From: an uncultured Clostridium sp.
GTDB lineage: Bacteria; Bacillota; Clostridia; Lachnospirales; Lachnospiraceae
Length of the DNA: 64,000 nucleotides
Direction of reading: 5' to 3'
Assembly: GCA_946553025.1 (NCBI GenBank)
Contig: CAMNRM010000015.1
Span: 18,250-82,249 of the forward strand
Shown here piece after piece: positions 53,473 to 62,201 of this stretch. The position numbers were made by a program, and so were the translations under genes. Each line of letters starts with the position of its first letter. The first letter of the stretch is position 1. The notes under the pieces were generated by a model. That model did not search any database. It was given only the letters and a program-made list of their open reading frames with translations, and had not been told where the DNA came from.

Positions 53473-54234
53473 ATGGTAGAGGAAATTCGGAAAAAGTTAA
53501 GGGAAGCAGAGGAAAAAGAAGATATAAAGATTCTCTATGCCGTAGAATCCGGAAGTCGTTCCTGGGGTTTTGCCTCCCCAGACAGTGATTATGACGTGCG
53601 TTTTATCTATGTCCGGAAGCTGGAGGATTATCTTCGCCTGGATCAGAAACGGGATGTGATTGAATGGCAGCTCGATGAGATTTTTGATATTAATGGATGG
53701 GATATAAGAAAAACCCTTACCCAATTTCATAAGAGCAATGCGACCCTTTTTGAGTGGAGTAATTCGCCCATGGTCTATAAAGAAACCCCGGAATGGAAAG
53801 AGGTTTATCAGGCAGCGAAAGCCTGTTTTTCCGTGAAATCCACGCTCTACCATTATTACGGAGTGGCGAAAAGCACCTATTGTCAGTTCCTTACGGGAGA
53901 AGAGGTAAAGTATAAGAAATATTTTTATGCCCTGCGCCCGCTTCTGGCCTGCCGCTATATCTGGGAACACCGCTGTCCGCCGCCCATAGTATTTGCCGAA
54001 CTGATGCGCATGGATATGCCGGCAGATCTGCGCAAAGAAATTGAGGAACTGCTGGAAAAGAAAAAGAGAACCTTAGAAGGGGATAAACATTCTCCGATTC
54101 CCCGTATTCAGGACTTTATTGTCCGTGAACTGGAAGTTTGGAAGGCGCGGGCAGAAGAAGTGAAAGAAGAGAAAAAAGAAGACTGGACGGCATTGAATCA
54201 AAGCTTCTTAAGGTTAGTTGAAAAAAATTTGTAA
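53473..54234 (+). CDS. Predicted nucleotidyltransferase (YcgL/RlaP type)
   Basis: 253 residues of the polymerase-beta-like superfamily: GSRSWGFASPDSDYDVRFIYV carries the GS motif and the DxD metal ligands. It continues with DVIEWQLDEIFDINGWDIRKTL and SPMVYKE, then YHYYGVAKSTY and YKKYFYALRPLLACRYI. The RNA-ligase-associated relatives suggest nucleic-acid or tRNA end work, but the substrate is unknown. ATG 53473 has CAGGAG 6 bases upstream; an upstream TTG frame is rejected. A strong terminator follows. Confidence 0.85.
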   Translation: MVEEIRKKLREAEEKEDIKILYAVESGSRSWGFASPDSDYDVRFIYVRKLEDYLRLDQKRDVIEWQLDEIFDINGWDIRKTLTQFHKSNATLFEWSNSPMVYKETPEWKEVYQAAKACFSVKSTLYHYYGVAKSTYCQFLTGEEVKYKKYFYALRPLLACRYIWEHRCPPPIVFAELMRMDMPADLRKEIEELLEKKKRTLEGDKHSPIPRIQDFIVRELEVWKARAEEVKEEKKEDWTALNQSFLRLVEKNL

Positions 54235-54260
54235 TCAGCATAAAGGTAAAAAAGATAAAA

Positions 54261-54309
54261 AGCAGCAGTAAATCAGGAAATAGAAAAAATGATTACTGCC
54301 GCTTTTTTT
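54261..54309 (+). terminator. Intrinsic terminator after the nucleotidyltransferase gene
   Basis: AGC-AGCAGTAA (54261-54271) pairs with TTACTGC-CGCT (54293-54303), followed by seven T. The 270 bases from here to the gltB start are AT-rich and hold the gltB promoter; no other gene is visible. Confidence 0.85.
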
Positions 54310-54430
54310 GTTTTGAGAAATAATTGTATATATTTTAATAATAATAACCTACTATAAATATAAGTAATCTGAAAATAAATCTATAAAACACATAAAATCT
54401 AATTATCTGAAAATTTCCTGAAAAAAACTA

Positions 54431-54459
54431 TTTACAAACCGGAAAAAATGTAGTATCAT
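54431..54459 (+). promoter_or_regulatory. gltB promoter
   Basis: TTTACA (54431-54436) and TATCAT (54454-54459) with a 17-base spacer, leaving a leader of about 120 bases. The AT-rich tract just upstream (54320-54430) could hold activator sites or an UP element. Confidence 0.7.
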
Positions 54460-54583
54460 CTTCCGTAGTTCAGCACTTCAATTTACTAAACTGTATTTTT
54501 CTTCTCAGAGGAATTTTATTTCTAAAGGAATTTTTCTCAAAAGAAGAGTACAGAAGGAAGGACAACGAAAGGAAGGTTTACCT

Positions 54584-57500
54584 ATGGAAGTTTTTCAGAC
54601 AAAGAACCAGGAAATAAATCAGAAAATCCAGGAAATGAACCAGAACCCCCGAAATATGAACCAGAGAATAAACCAGGATGCCGCCATGCCTCTTCCCGGA
54701 CTCTACGATCCAAGGTTTGAACACGATAACTGCGGGATTGGCGCTGTGGCCAATATTAAGGGGATAAAGACACATAAAACCGTTGACCAGGCGCTTCACA
54801 TTGTCGAAAACTTAGAGCACCGCGCCGGGAAGGATGCGGAAGGAAAGACCGGCGACGGTGTGGGGATTATGCTGCAGATTTCCCATAAATTTTTTAAGAA
54901 AGTGACAAAGCCCCTGGGCATCAGCCTTGGCGGAGAGCGGGAGTACGGCGTGGGCATGTTCTTTTTCCCGCAGGATGAGCTGGCAAGGAACCAGGCGAAG
55001 AAGATGTTTGAAATTATCGTTAAAAAAGAGGGGCTGACCTTTCTTGGCTGGCGCGAGGTGCCCAACCACCCGGACGTCCTGGGAAAACGCGCGGTCGATG
55101 TAATGCCCTATATCGCCCAGGGCTTTGTGCAGAAACCCACGGATCTGGAAAAGGGGCTGGCGTTTGACCGCAGGCTTTACATTATCCGCCGTGTGTTTGA
55201 GCAGAGCAATGAGGACAGCTACGTCGTGTCCTTGAGCAGCCGGACCATTGTCTACAAGGGAATGTTTCTGGTGGGCGAACTGCGGCTGTTTTTTGAGGAT
55301 CTGCAGGATGACGATTACGAAACCGCCATTGCCATCGTCCACTCCCGTTTTTCCACGAATACGAATCCAAGCTGGATGCGTGCACATCCTTATCGTTTTA
55401 TCGTCCACAACGGCGAGATCAATACAATCCGTGGAAATGTTGACCGCATGAAGGCGCGGGAAGAAACGATGGAAGCGGAACTTTTAAAGGAAGATATGTA
55501 CAAGGTTCTCCCCATCATCAACCAGGAAGGCTCGGATTCTGCGATGCTTGACAATGCCTTAGAATTTATGGTGATGAGCGGGATGGAGCTTCCCAAGGCG
55601 ATTATGCTTGCCATCCCCGCGCCGTGGGAGCACGATAAGTCCATGGCCCAGGAGGTAAAGGATTTTTACCGCTACTATTCGACCATGATGGAGCCGTGGG
55701 ACGGGCCGGCGTCGATTTTATTTACGGACGGGGATATGATGGGGGCGGTTTTGGATCGGAACGGGCTGCGGCCTTCCCGGTATTATATTACGGACGATAA
55801 CTATATGATTTTAGCATCCGAGGTGGGGGCAATCGATATTGACCAGTCCCATGTGGTGAAGAAGGATCGCTTAAAGCCGGGGCGGATGCTTTTGGTGGAT
55901 ACGGTGAAGAAGGAACTGGTGAGCGATGAAGAGGTGAAAAGAACCTATGCGGCGGGCCAGCCCTATGGGGAATGGCTGGATTCGCAGATTGTTAATTTAA
56001 AAGACCTTCCGATTCCCAACAAGGGAGTTCCCGAACTCGAGCACGACCAGCGCCTTCGTCTGCAGAAAACCTACGGCTACACCTATGAGCAGTACAAAAC
56101 CATGATTCTCCCCATGGCCCTAAACGGGGCGGAGGCGGTTTCCGCCATGGGTGCGGACAGTCCCTTAGCGGTGCTTTCCCGGATGCATCAGCCATTGTTC
56201 AACTACTTTAAACAGCTCTTTGCCCAGGTGACGAATCCGCCGATTGACGCGATCCGCGAGGAGATTGTGACCTCGACCACGGTCTATATCGGGCGGGAGG
56301 GGAATCTCTTAAAGGATGTGGCGGCGAACTGCCATATTTTAAGCGTGGACAGCCCGATTTTAACCAGCACCGATCTGCTGAAAATCAAGAATATCGGACA
56401 CGGGGTAAAGCATTCGGATTTTAAGGTGGAAACCATTTCCATTACCTATTATAAGAATACTTCGCTGGAAAAGGCGATCGAACGCCTGTATCTTGAGGTT
56501 GACCGCGCCCATAAGAGCGGGGTGAATATCCTGATTTTAACCGACCGGGATATCGACGAAAACCGGGTGCCGATTCCCTCGCTGCTCGCCGTTTCCGCCC
56601 TGCACCAGTACCTGGTTCGGACGAAGAAGCGCACCAGCATGGCGATGGTTTTAGAGAGCGGGGAGCCGCGGGAGGTGCACCACTTTGCCACCCTTCTTGG
56701 TTACGGGGCCAGCGCCATCTGTCCGTACCTGGCGCACGAGTCCATTCGCTATCTGATTGAAACAAAGATGCTGGATAAGGATTATTATGCGGCGGTGAGT
56801 GACTATAACTCGGCAGTTCTGCACGGTATTGTAAAAATTGCCTCCAAGATGGGCATTTCCACCATTCAGTCCTACTTAGGGGCGCAGATCTTTGAAGCGA
56901 TCGGGATTTCCAAAGACGTGGTAGATAAGTATTTTACCAATACGGTCAGCCGCGTGGGGGGAATTACGCTAAAGGATATTGAAAATGATGTGGACGCGCT
57001 GCACTCGGCGGCGTTCGACCCGCTGGGCCTGGATGTGGATCTGACCTTAGAGAGCGTGGGCAGCCACAAGCAGAGGGCGGGGCAGGAAACCCATCTTTAC
57101 AACCCGCAGACCATTCACCTTTTGCAGGAGGCGACGAAAAAGGGCGATTACGGATTATTTAAGGAATATTCCCATGCGCTTTACGGGGAGAATGAGGACG
57201 GCGAAAGCCCGATCAGGAACCTGCGCAGTCTGATTGACTTTGCTTTCCCGGAGGACGGCGGGATTCCCATCGAGCAGGTGGAGAGCGTGGAATCGATTGT
57301 GCGGCGGTTTAAGACGGGGGCAATGAGCTACGGTTCCATTTCCCAGGAAGCCCATGAAACCCTGGCGGTGGCGATGAACCGGCTGCACGGGAAGTCAAAC
57401 TCCGGCGAGGGCGGCGAAAGTCTGGAGCGGCTTAGCCCTGAGCCAAACGGGGTGAATAAGTGCTCGGCGATTAAGCAGGTGGCTTCCGGGCGGTTTGGCG

Positions 57501-59242
57501 TGACCTCACGCTATTTGGTGAGCGCACAGGAGATTCAGATAAAGATGGCGCAGGGGGCAAAACCCGGCGAGGGCGGGCAGCTTCCGGGCAATAAGGTCTA
57601 TCCCTGGGTGGCAAAAACCCGCCATTCGACCACGGGTGTCGGCCTGATTTCCCCGCCGCCGCACCACGATATCTATTCGATAGAAGATCTGGCGCAGTTG
57701 ATTTATGATTTGAAAAATGCAAACACCGCGGCGCGGATCTCCGTAAAGCTGGTTTCCGAAGCCGGCGTGGGCACGGTTGCCGCAGGTGTGGCAAAGGCCG
57801 GGGCGCAGGTGATTTTAATTTCCTCCTTTGACGGCGGAACAGGAGCGGCACCGAGAAATTCGATTTATAATGCCGGGCTTCCCTGGGAACTGGGGATTGC
57901 CGAGGCGCACCAGACCCTGATGATGAACGGGCTTCGGGATAAGGTGATCTTAGAAACCGACGGAAAGCTGATGACCGGGCGGGATGTGGCGATTGCCTGT
58001 ATGCTGGGCGCGGAGGAGTTTGGCTTTGCGACAGCGCCGCTGGTGAGCCTTGGATGCGTGATGATGCGGGTGTGTAACTTGGATACCTGCCCGGTGGGCA
58101 TTGCCACACAAAATCCTGAACTGCGGAAGAGATTTAAGGGGAAACCGGAGTATGTGATGAACTTTATGCAGTTTATTGCCCAGGAACTGCGGGAATACAT
58201 GGCAAGGCTTGGGGTCCGCACCGTGGATGAACTGGTGGGGCGGACGGATTTATTAAAGAGGAAGGAAAACATCACTTACAGCCGTGCGGCCCGTGTGGAT
58301 TTAAGCAATATTTTGGGCAATCCCTATGAAGGGCAGAAGATTGCGGGTTATCATGAGAAGCAGGTCTATGATTTTGAACTGGAAAAAACAGTGGATGAGC
58401 GCGTGCTGATGAAGAAGATGAAATCGGCGATTTCCTCCCGGCAGAAGAGAAGTATATCCGTCGATGTGACCAATGTGGACCGGGCGCTGGGAACGATTCT
58501 GGGCGCGGAGATTACCCGGGTGCATCCGGAAGGGCTGGCGGAAGATACCTTTACGATTTTGTGCAATGGCTCCGGGGGGCAGAGTTTTGGGGCGTTTATC
58601 CCTAAGGGTCTGACGCTGGAGCTGGTGGGAGATTCTAATGATTACTTTGGCAAGGGGCTTTCGGGCGGGAAGCTTGTGGTCTATCCGCCGACGGGCGTGA
58701 AGTTTAAGGCCGAGGAGAATATCATTATCGGAAATGTGGCTTTGTATGGGGCAACCAGCGGAAAGGCGTTTATTAACGGCATTGCCGGGGAGAGATTCTG
58801 CGTGCGAAACTCCGGGGCGACGGCGGTTGTGGAAGGCGTGGGCGACCATGGGTGCGAGTATATGACCGGCGGGCGCGTGGTGATTTTGGGCGCGACGGGG
58901 AAGAACTTTGCGGCAGGCATGAGCGGAGGTATCGCCTATGTGCTGGATGAGCAGAGGGATCTGTATAAGCGGCTGAATAAGGAGCTGGTTTCCTTTGAAG
59001 AGGTGACGAATAAGTACGATGTGCAGGAATTAAAAGGGATGATTCAGGAGCATGTGGCTTATACCAATTCGGCGAAGGGGAAGGAGATCTTGGAGCATTT
59101 TGGGGAGTATCTTCCGAAGTTTAAGAAGATTATGCCTTACGATTACCGGAGAATGATGAATACGATTGTGCAGATGGAAGAAAAGGGTTTGAGCAGTGAG
59201 CAGGCGCAGATTGAGGCGTTTTATGCGAATATTCATCGGTGA
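54584..59242 (+). CDS. gltB: Glutamate synthase (NADPH) large subunit
   Basis: 1552 residues. The class II glutaminase domain begins at Cys50 (RFEHDNCGIGAVANI), the usual N-terminal nucleophile after propeptide removal. A central domain and the FMN synthase domain follow (KPGEGGQLPGNKVYPWVAKTR-type loop, SFDGGTGAAP). The 3Fe-4S motif CVMMRVCNLDTCPVGIATQ and the C-terminal beta-helix domain (CNGSGGQSFGAFIPKGL) complete it. The ~49-residue propeptide is longer than usual and Asn/Gln-rich with repeated NQ units. It makes two glutamates from glutamine and 2-oxoglutarate. It is read with gltD. Confidence 0.97.
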   Translation: MEVFQTKNQEINQKIQEMNQNPRNMNQRINQDAAMPLPGLYDPRFEHDNCGIGAVANIKGIKTHKTVDQALHIVENLEHRAGKDAEGKTGDGVGIMLQISHKFFKKVTKPLGISLGGEREYGVGMFFFPQDELARNQAKKMFEIIVKKEGLTFLGWREVPNHPDVLGKRAVDVMPYIAQGFVQKPTDLEKGLAFDRRLYIIRRVFEQSNEDSYVVSLSSRTIVYKGMFLVGELRLFFEDLQDDDYETAIAIVHSRFSTNTNPSWMRAHPYRFIVHNGEINTIRGNVDRMKAREETMEAELLKEDMYKVLPIINQEGSDSAMLDNALEFMVMSGMELPKAIMLAIPAPWEHDKSMAQEVKDFYRYYSTMMEPWDGPASILFTDGDMMGAVLDRNGLRPSRYYITDDNYMILASEVGAIDIDQSHVVKKDRLKPGRMLLVDTVKKELVSDEEVKRTYAAGQPYGEWLDSQIVNLKDLPIPNKGVPELEHDQRLRLQKTYGYTYEQYKTMILPMALNGAEAVSAMGADSPLAVLSRMHQPLFNYFKQLFAQVTNPPIDAIREEIVTSTTVYIGREGNLLKDVAANCHILSVDSPILTSTDLLKIKNIGHGVKHSDFKVETISITYYKNTSLEKAIERLYLEVDRAHKSGVNILILTDRDIDENRVPIPSLLAVSALHQYLVRTKKRTSMAMVLESGEPREVHHFATLLGYGASAICPYLAHESIRYLIETKMLDKDYYAAVSDYNSAVLHGIVKIASKMGISTIQSYLGAQIFEAIGISKDVVDKYFTNTVSRVGGITLKDIENDVDALHSAAFDPLGLDVDLTLESVGSHKQRAGQETHLYNPQTIHLLQEATKKGDYGLFKEYSHALYGENEDGESPIRNLRSLIDFAFPEDGGIPIEQVESVESIVRRFKTGAMSYGSISQEAHETLAVAMNRLHGKSNSGEGGESLERLSPEPNGVNKCSAIKQVASGRFGVTSRYLVSAQEIQIKMAQGAKPGEGGQLPGNKVYPWVAKTRHSTTGVGLISPPPHHDIYSIEDLAQLIYDLKNANTAARISVKLVSEAGVGTVAAGVAKAGAQVILISSFDGGTGAAPRNSIYNAGLPWELGIAEAHQTLMMNGLRDKVILETDGKLMTGRDVAIACMLGAEEFGFATAPLVSLGCVMMRVCNLDTCPVGIATQNPELRKRFKGKPEYVMNFMQFIAQELREYMARLGVRTVDELVGRTDLLKRKENITYSRAARVDLSNILGNPYEGQKIAGYHEKQVYDFELEKTVDERVLMKKMKSAISSRQKRSISVDVTNVDRALGTILGAEITRVHPEGLAEDTFTILCNGSGGQSFGAFIPKGLTLELVGDSNDYFGKGLSGGKLVVYPPTGVKFKAEENIIIGNVALYGATSGKAFINGIAGERFCVRNSGATAVVEGVGDHGCEYMTGGRVVILGATGKNFAAGMSGGIAYVLDEQRDLYKRLNKELVSFEEVTNKYDVQELKGMIQEHVAYTNSAKGKEILEHFGEYLPKFKKIMPYDYRRMMNTIVQMEEKGLSSEQAQIEAFYANIHR

Positions 59243-59262
59243 GAAGGAAGGAGGAAAAGGCA

Positions 59263-60750
59263 ATGGGCAAGTCTACTGGATTTTTAGAATATGACCGGGA
59301 AAATAACGCGGCGGTGGAGCCGAAGGCCCGGATTAAGCATTATCAGGAGTTTCACCTTCCTTTAAATGAGAAGGAGAGGAAGAGGCAGGGGGCGCGGTGC
59401 ATGGACTGCGGGGTTCCGTTCTGCCAGTCGGGGATGATGATGAAGGGGATGGTTTCGGGGTGTCCGTTAAATAACCTGGTTCCTGAGTGGAATGATTTGA
59501 TCTATACGGGGAACTGGCAGCAGGCGTTTAACCGGCTGAAAAAGACGAACAGCTTTCCGGAGTTTACCTCACGGGTTTGTCCGGCACCCTGCGAGGCGGC
59601 CTGCACCTGCGGGCTGAACGGGGATGCGGTGACGGTGAAGGAGAATGAGTACGCGATTATTGAGAAGGCGTATGCAATGGGGTTTGCCAAGGCAACACCG
59701 CCGAAGATTCGGACGGGGAAGAAGGTGGCGGTGATTGGTTCGGGGCCGGCGGGACTGGCGGCGGCGGATCAGTTGAATAAGCGGGGGCATACGGTGACCG
59801 TTTATGAGCGAAGCGACCGGCCGGGCGGGCTTTTGATGTATGGGATTCCCAATATGAAGCTGGAGAAGTGGGTGATTGAGCGCAAGATTGAGATGATGAA
59901 GGAGGAGGGAGTTACCTTTGTCCTCAATGCCGATGTGGGGAGGAATTATAAGGGGAATAAGATTTTACAGAAGTTTGACCGGGTGATTTTAGCCTGCGGG
60001 GCTTCCAATCCGCGGGATATCAGTGTGCCGGGAAGGGATGGACTGGGGATTTACTTTGCCGTGGATTATCTGAGGTCGGTGACGAAGAGTTTGTTGGATT
60101 CCAACCTGGAGGACGGGGCGGCGATTTCGGCGAAGGATAAGCATGTGGTGGTGATTGGCGGGGGCGATACGGGCAATGACTGCGTGGGAACCGCCATCCG
60201 CCAGGGCTGTGCTTCGGTGACGCAGCTTGAGATGATGCCAAAGCTTCCCGATAAGAGGACGGAGGATAATACCTGGCCGGAGTGGGCGCGGGTCTGCAAG
60301 ACGGATTACGGGCAGGAAGAGGCGATTGCTGTGTTTGGGCATGACCCGAGAATTTATCAGACGACAGTGAAGGAGTTTGTGAAGGATGCGGAGGGGAAGG
60401 TCTGCAAGATCATTACCGTGAAGCTTTCGCAGGAAACAGACGCCGAAACCGGACGGAAGGTGATGAAAGCGGTGGAGGGGAGCGAGAAGGAGATTGCCGC
60501 CGATCTGGTTCTGATTGCCGCCGGGTTTTTGGGAGCACAGGGGTATGCGGCGGAGGCGTTTGGCGTGGAGATGAATGGGTGCGGGAACGCGGCGACCGAA
60601 AAGGGGAGCTACCAGACCGGCACAGAGCGTGTGTTTGCCGCCGGAGATATGCGGCGCGGGCAGTCGCTGGTGGTTTGGGCGATTCGAGAAGGCAGAGAAG
60701 CGGCGAAGGAAGTGGATAAGAGTTTGATGGGGTATACGAATTTGGCGTGA
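59263..60750 (+). CDS. gltD: Glutamate synthase (NADPH) small subunit
   Basis: 495 residues. N-terminal Fe-S Cys motifs (ARCMDCGVPFCQSG, GCPLNNLVPEW, RVCPAPCEAACTCG), the FAD motif VIGSGPAGLAAADQL and the NADPH motif VIGGGDTGNDCVGTA, then a C-terminal AAGDMRRGQSLVVWAIREGR. It passes electrons from NADPH to GltB. ATG 59263 follows GGAGG; the ATG-less extension upstream overlaps the gltB stop and is rejected. The spacer to gltB is 20 bases. Confidence 0.97.
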   Translation: MGKSTGFLEYDRENNAAVEPKARIKHYQEFHLPLNEKERKRQGARCMDCGVPFCQSGMMMKGMVSGCPLNNLVPEWNDLIYTGNWQQAFNRLKKTNSFPEFTSRVCPAPCEAACTCGLNGDAVTVKENEYAIIEKAYAMGFAKATPPKIRTGKKVAVIGSGPAGLAAADQLNKRGHTVTVYERSDRPGGLLMYGIPNMKLEKWVIERKIEMMKEEGVTFVLNADVGRNYKGNKILQKFDRVILACGASNPRDISVPGRDGLGIYFAVDYLRSVTKSLLDSNLEDGAAISAKDKHVVVIGGGDTGNDCVGTAIRQGCASVTQLEMMPKLPDKRTEDNTWPEWARVCKTDYGQEEAIAVFGHDPRIYQTTVKEFVKDAEGKVCKIITVKLSQETDAETGRKVMKAVEGSEKEIAADLVLIAAGFLGAQGYAAEAFGVEMNGCGNAATEKGSYQTGTERVFAAGDMRRGQSLVVWAIREGREAAKEVDKSLMGYTNLA

Positions 60751-60775
60751 AATTGATAAAAATATGAAGATATTG

Positions 60776-60816
60776 ACAGGGGAAGTGCAGATGGTTTGGC
60801 GTTCCCCTGTTTTTTA
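60776..60816 (+). terminator. Intrinsic terminator after gltD
   Basis: ACAGGGGAA (60776-60784) pairs exactly with TTCCCCTGT (60802-60810), followed by T6. It ends the gltBD transcript and insulates the AT-rich island to the right. Confidence 0.93.
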
Positions 60817-60850
60817 TATGTTTATTCTGCTTGTTTTTTGTATATAGTCT

Positions 60851-60912
60851 GTTATAAATCATATAACCGTAAGGTATTGTAAGTTGACTTATTATCCAGA
60901 AAATGTTATATT
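60851..60912 (+). promoter_or_regulatory. Promoter and possible operator of the ABC-3C operon
   Basis: TTGACT (60884-60889) and TATATT (60907-60912) with a 17-base spacer. Upstream, GTTATA - 5 bases - TATAAC (60851-60867) is a perfect palindrome that could bind a dimeric regulator. The leader to the first gene is about 100 bases and AT-rich. Confidence 0.65.
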
Positions 60913-61015
60913 TAAAAGCAAATAGAAGGATTTAGGAATAAAGAAAATTTAAGGATGAAGGATAACCAAAAAAGAAATATACAACACTGTGGAATGTATA
61001 AAAATGGAGAAAGTA

Positions 61016-61987
61016 ATGAACAGAACGGAATATTTTAATTATATAGAAGAAAAGCTGAATATTCTTTCTTATCGTATTAAAAATCGTGGAAAAATTAATT
61101 TATTAGATTTGAATATTCATTCAGAAACCTTTTTTGCGGAATTAATGAATTACTTATTAGGGTATAGTCTAAAAAATATTAATCCGATAAAGCAAAATAT
61201 GGAAGGTATAGATTTGATTGATGAAAAAAATAGAATTATTGCTCAAGTTTCATCGACATGTACTAAACAGAAAATTGAAAATTCATTGAATAAAGAGATA
61301 TTTGAAAAATATGCTTGTTTTAAGTTTATTTTTATTGCAGTTGTTGGAAATGCAGATACATTACGAACAGCAACCTATAAAAATCCATATAAAGCCATGT
61401 TTTCTCCAGCGGATAATATATATGATATCAAATCACTTCTTAATATTGCCTTAAATTTGAATATAGCTAAGCAGAGAAAGTTGTATGAGTTTATTCGAGA
61501 TGAATTAGGCAATAACATAGATATTGTAAAAATGGATTCCAATTTAGCTGTTATTATAAATCTTTTGTCACAGGAAAATTTATCAGATATTGTTGAGTCG
61601 CCAGAAATTAATTCTTTTGAAATAACAAGAAAAATAGAATTTAATGACTTAATGCCAGTTAAGGAAACTATAGATGATTATAAGATTTTTTATAGTAAAT
61701 TAGATGAAAAGTATAAAGAATTTGATAAGCAGGGAGTAAATAAAAGTTTTTCCGTCCTATCGGTTATTCGTAATATATATAATAAATTGGCAGGAGAAAT
61801 TTCAGAACCCCAAGAATTGTTTTATACAATTATGGACGATGTCATTGAATTGATAAAAAATAGCAAAAATTATATAGAGATTCCATACGAGGAATTGGAG
61901 ATATGTGTGTCTATATTGGTTGTTGATGCATTTATACGATGTAAGATATTTAAGAACCCGGAGGGTTATAATTATGTTATTGCCTGA
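61016..61987 (+). CDS. SMEK-domain protein of an ABC-3C system
   Basis: 323 residues. The N-terminal SMEK domain is recognisable: EYFNYIEEKLNILSYRIK, HSETFFAELMNYLLGYSL, NMEGIDLIDEKNRIIAQVSS and KQKIENSLNKE. The C-terminal ~180 residues are helical and typical of the ABC-3C partner. In these predicted conflict systems the SMEK protein is thought to be the effector or target-recognition part. ATG 61016 follows GGAGA by 5 bases. The region has far lower GC than gltBD, pointing to horizontal transfer. It overlaps the next gene by 14 bases. Confidence 0.85.
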   Translation: MNRTEYFNYIEEKLNILSYRIKNRGKINLLDLNIHSETFFAELMNYLLGYSLKNINPIKQNMEGIDLIDEKNRIIAQVSSTCTKQKIENSLNKEIFEKYACFKFIFIAVVGNADTLRTATYKNPYKAMFSPADNIYDIKSLLNIALNLNIAKQRKLYEFIRDELGNNIDIVKMDSNLAVIINLLSQENLSDIVESPEINSFEITRKIEFNDLMPVKETIDDYKIFYSKLDEKYKEFDKQGVNKSFSVLSVIRNIYNKLAGEISEPQELFYTIMDDVIELIKNSKNYIEIPYEELEICVSILVVDAFIRCKIFKNPEGYNYVIA

Positions 61988-62201
61988 TAATATACATCCA
62001 GAATTAAGTATTTACTATAATGGGGCATTAGTTCTTAAGGAATTACAGAAGAATAATGATCAATCGATTGTACAATTGTTTACCATATTAAAAAACAAAA
62101 CGGATATGTCTTTTTCTGTTTTTATTCTATGCCTTGATTGGTTATATTTAATTGATGCCGCTAAAGTTAATGAAAGGGGGAATGTCGAGTTATGTTTATA
62201 A
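61974..62201 (+). CDS. ABC-3C system middle component (MC6-like)
   Basis: 75 residues: MLLPDNIHPELSIYYNGALV, a helical middle, then FILCLDWLYLIDAAKV. Short proteins of this form, with the FxLxLDxLYxIGA-type end, sit between the effector and ATPase genes in ABC-3C operons. ATG 61974 has GGAGGG 8 bases upstream and lies within the end of the SMEK gene. The last 10 bases overlap the ATPase gene. The exact middle-component subtype is less certain than the system call. Confidence 0.75.
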   Translation: MLLPDNIHPELSIYYNGALVLKELQKNNDQSIVQLFTILKNKTDMSFSVFILCLDWLYLIDAAKVNERGNVELCL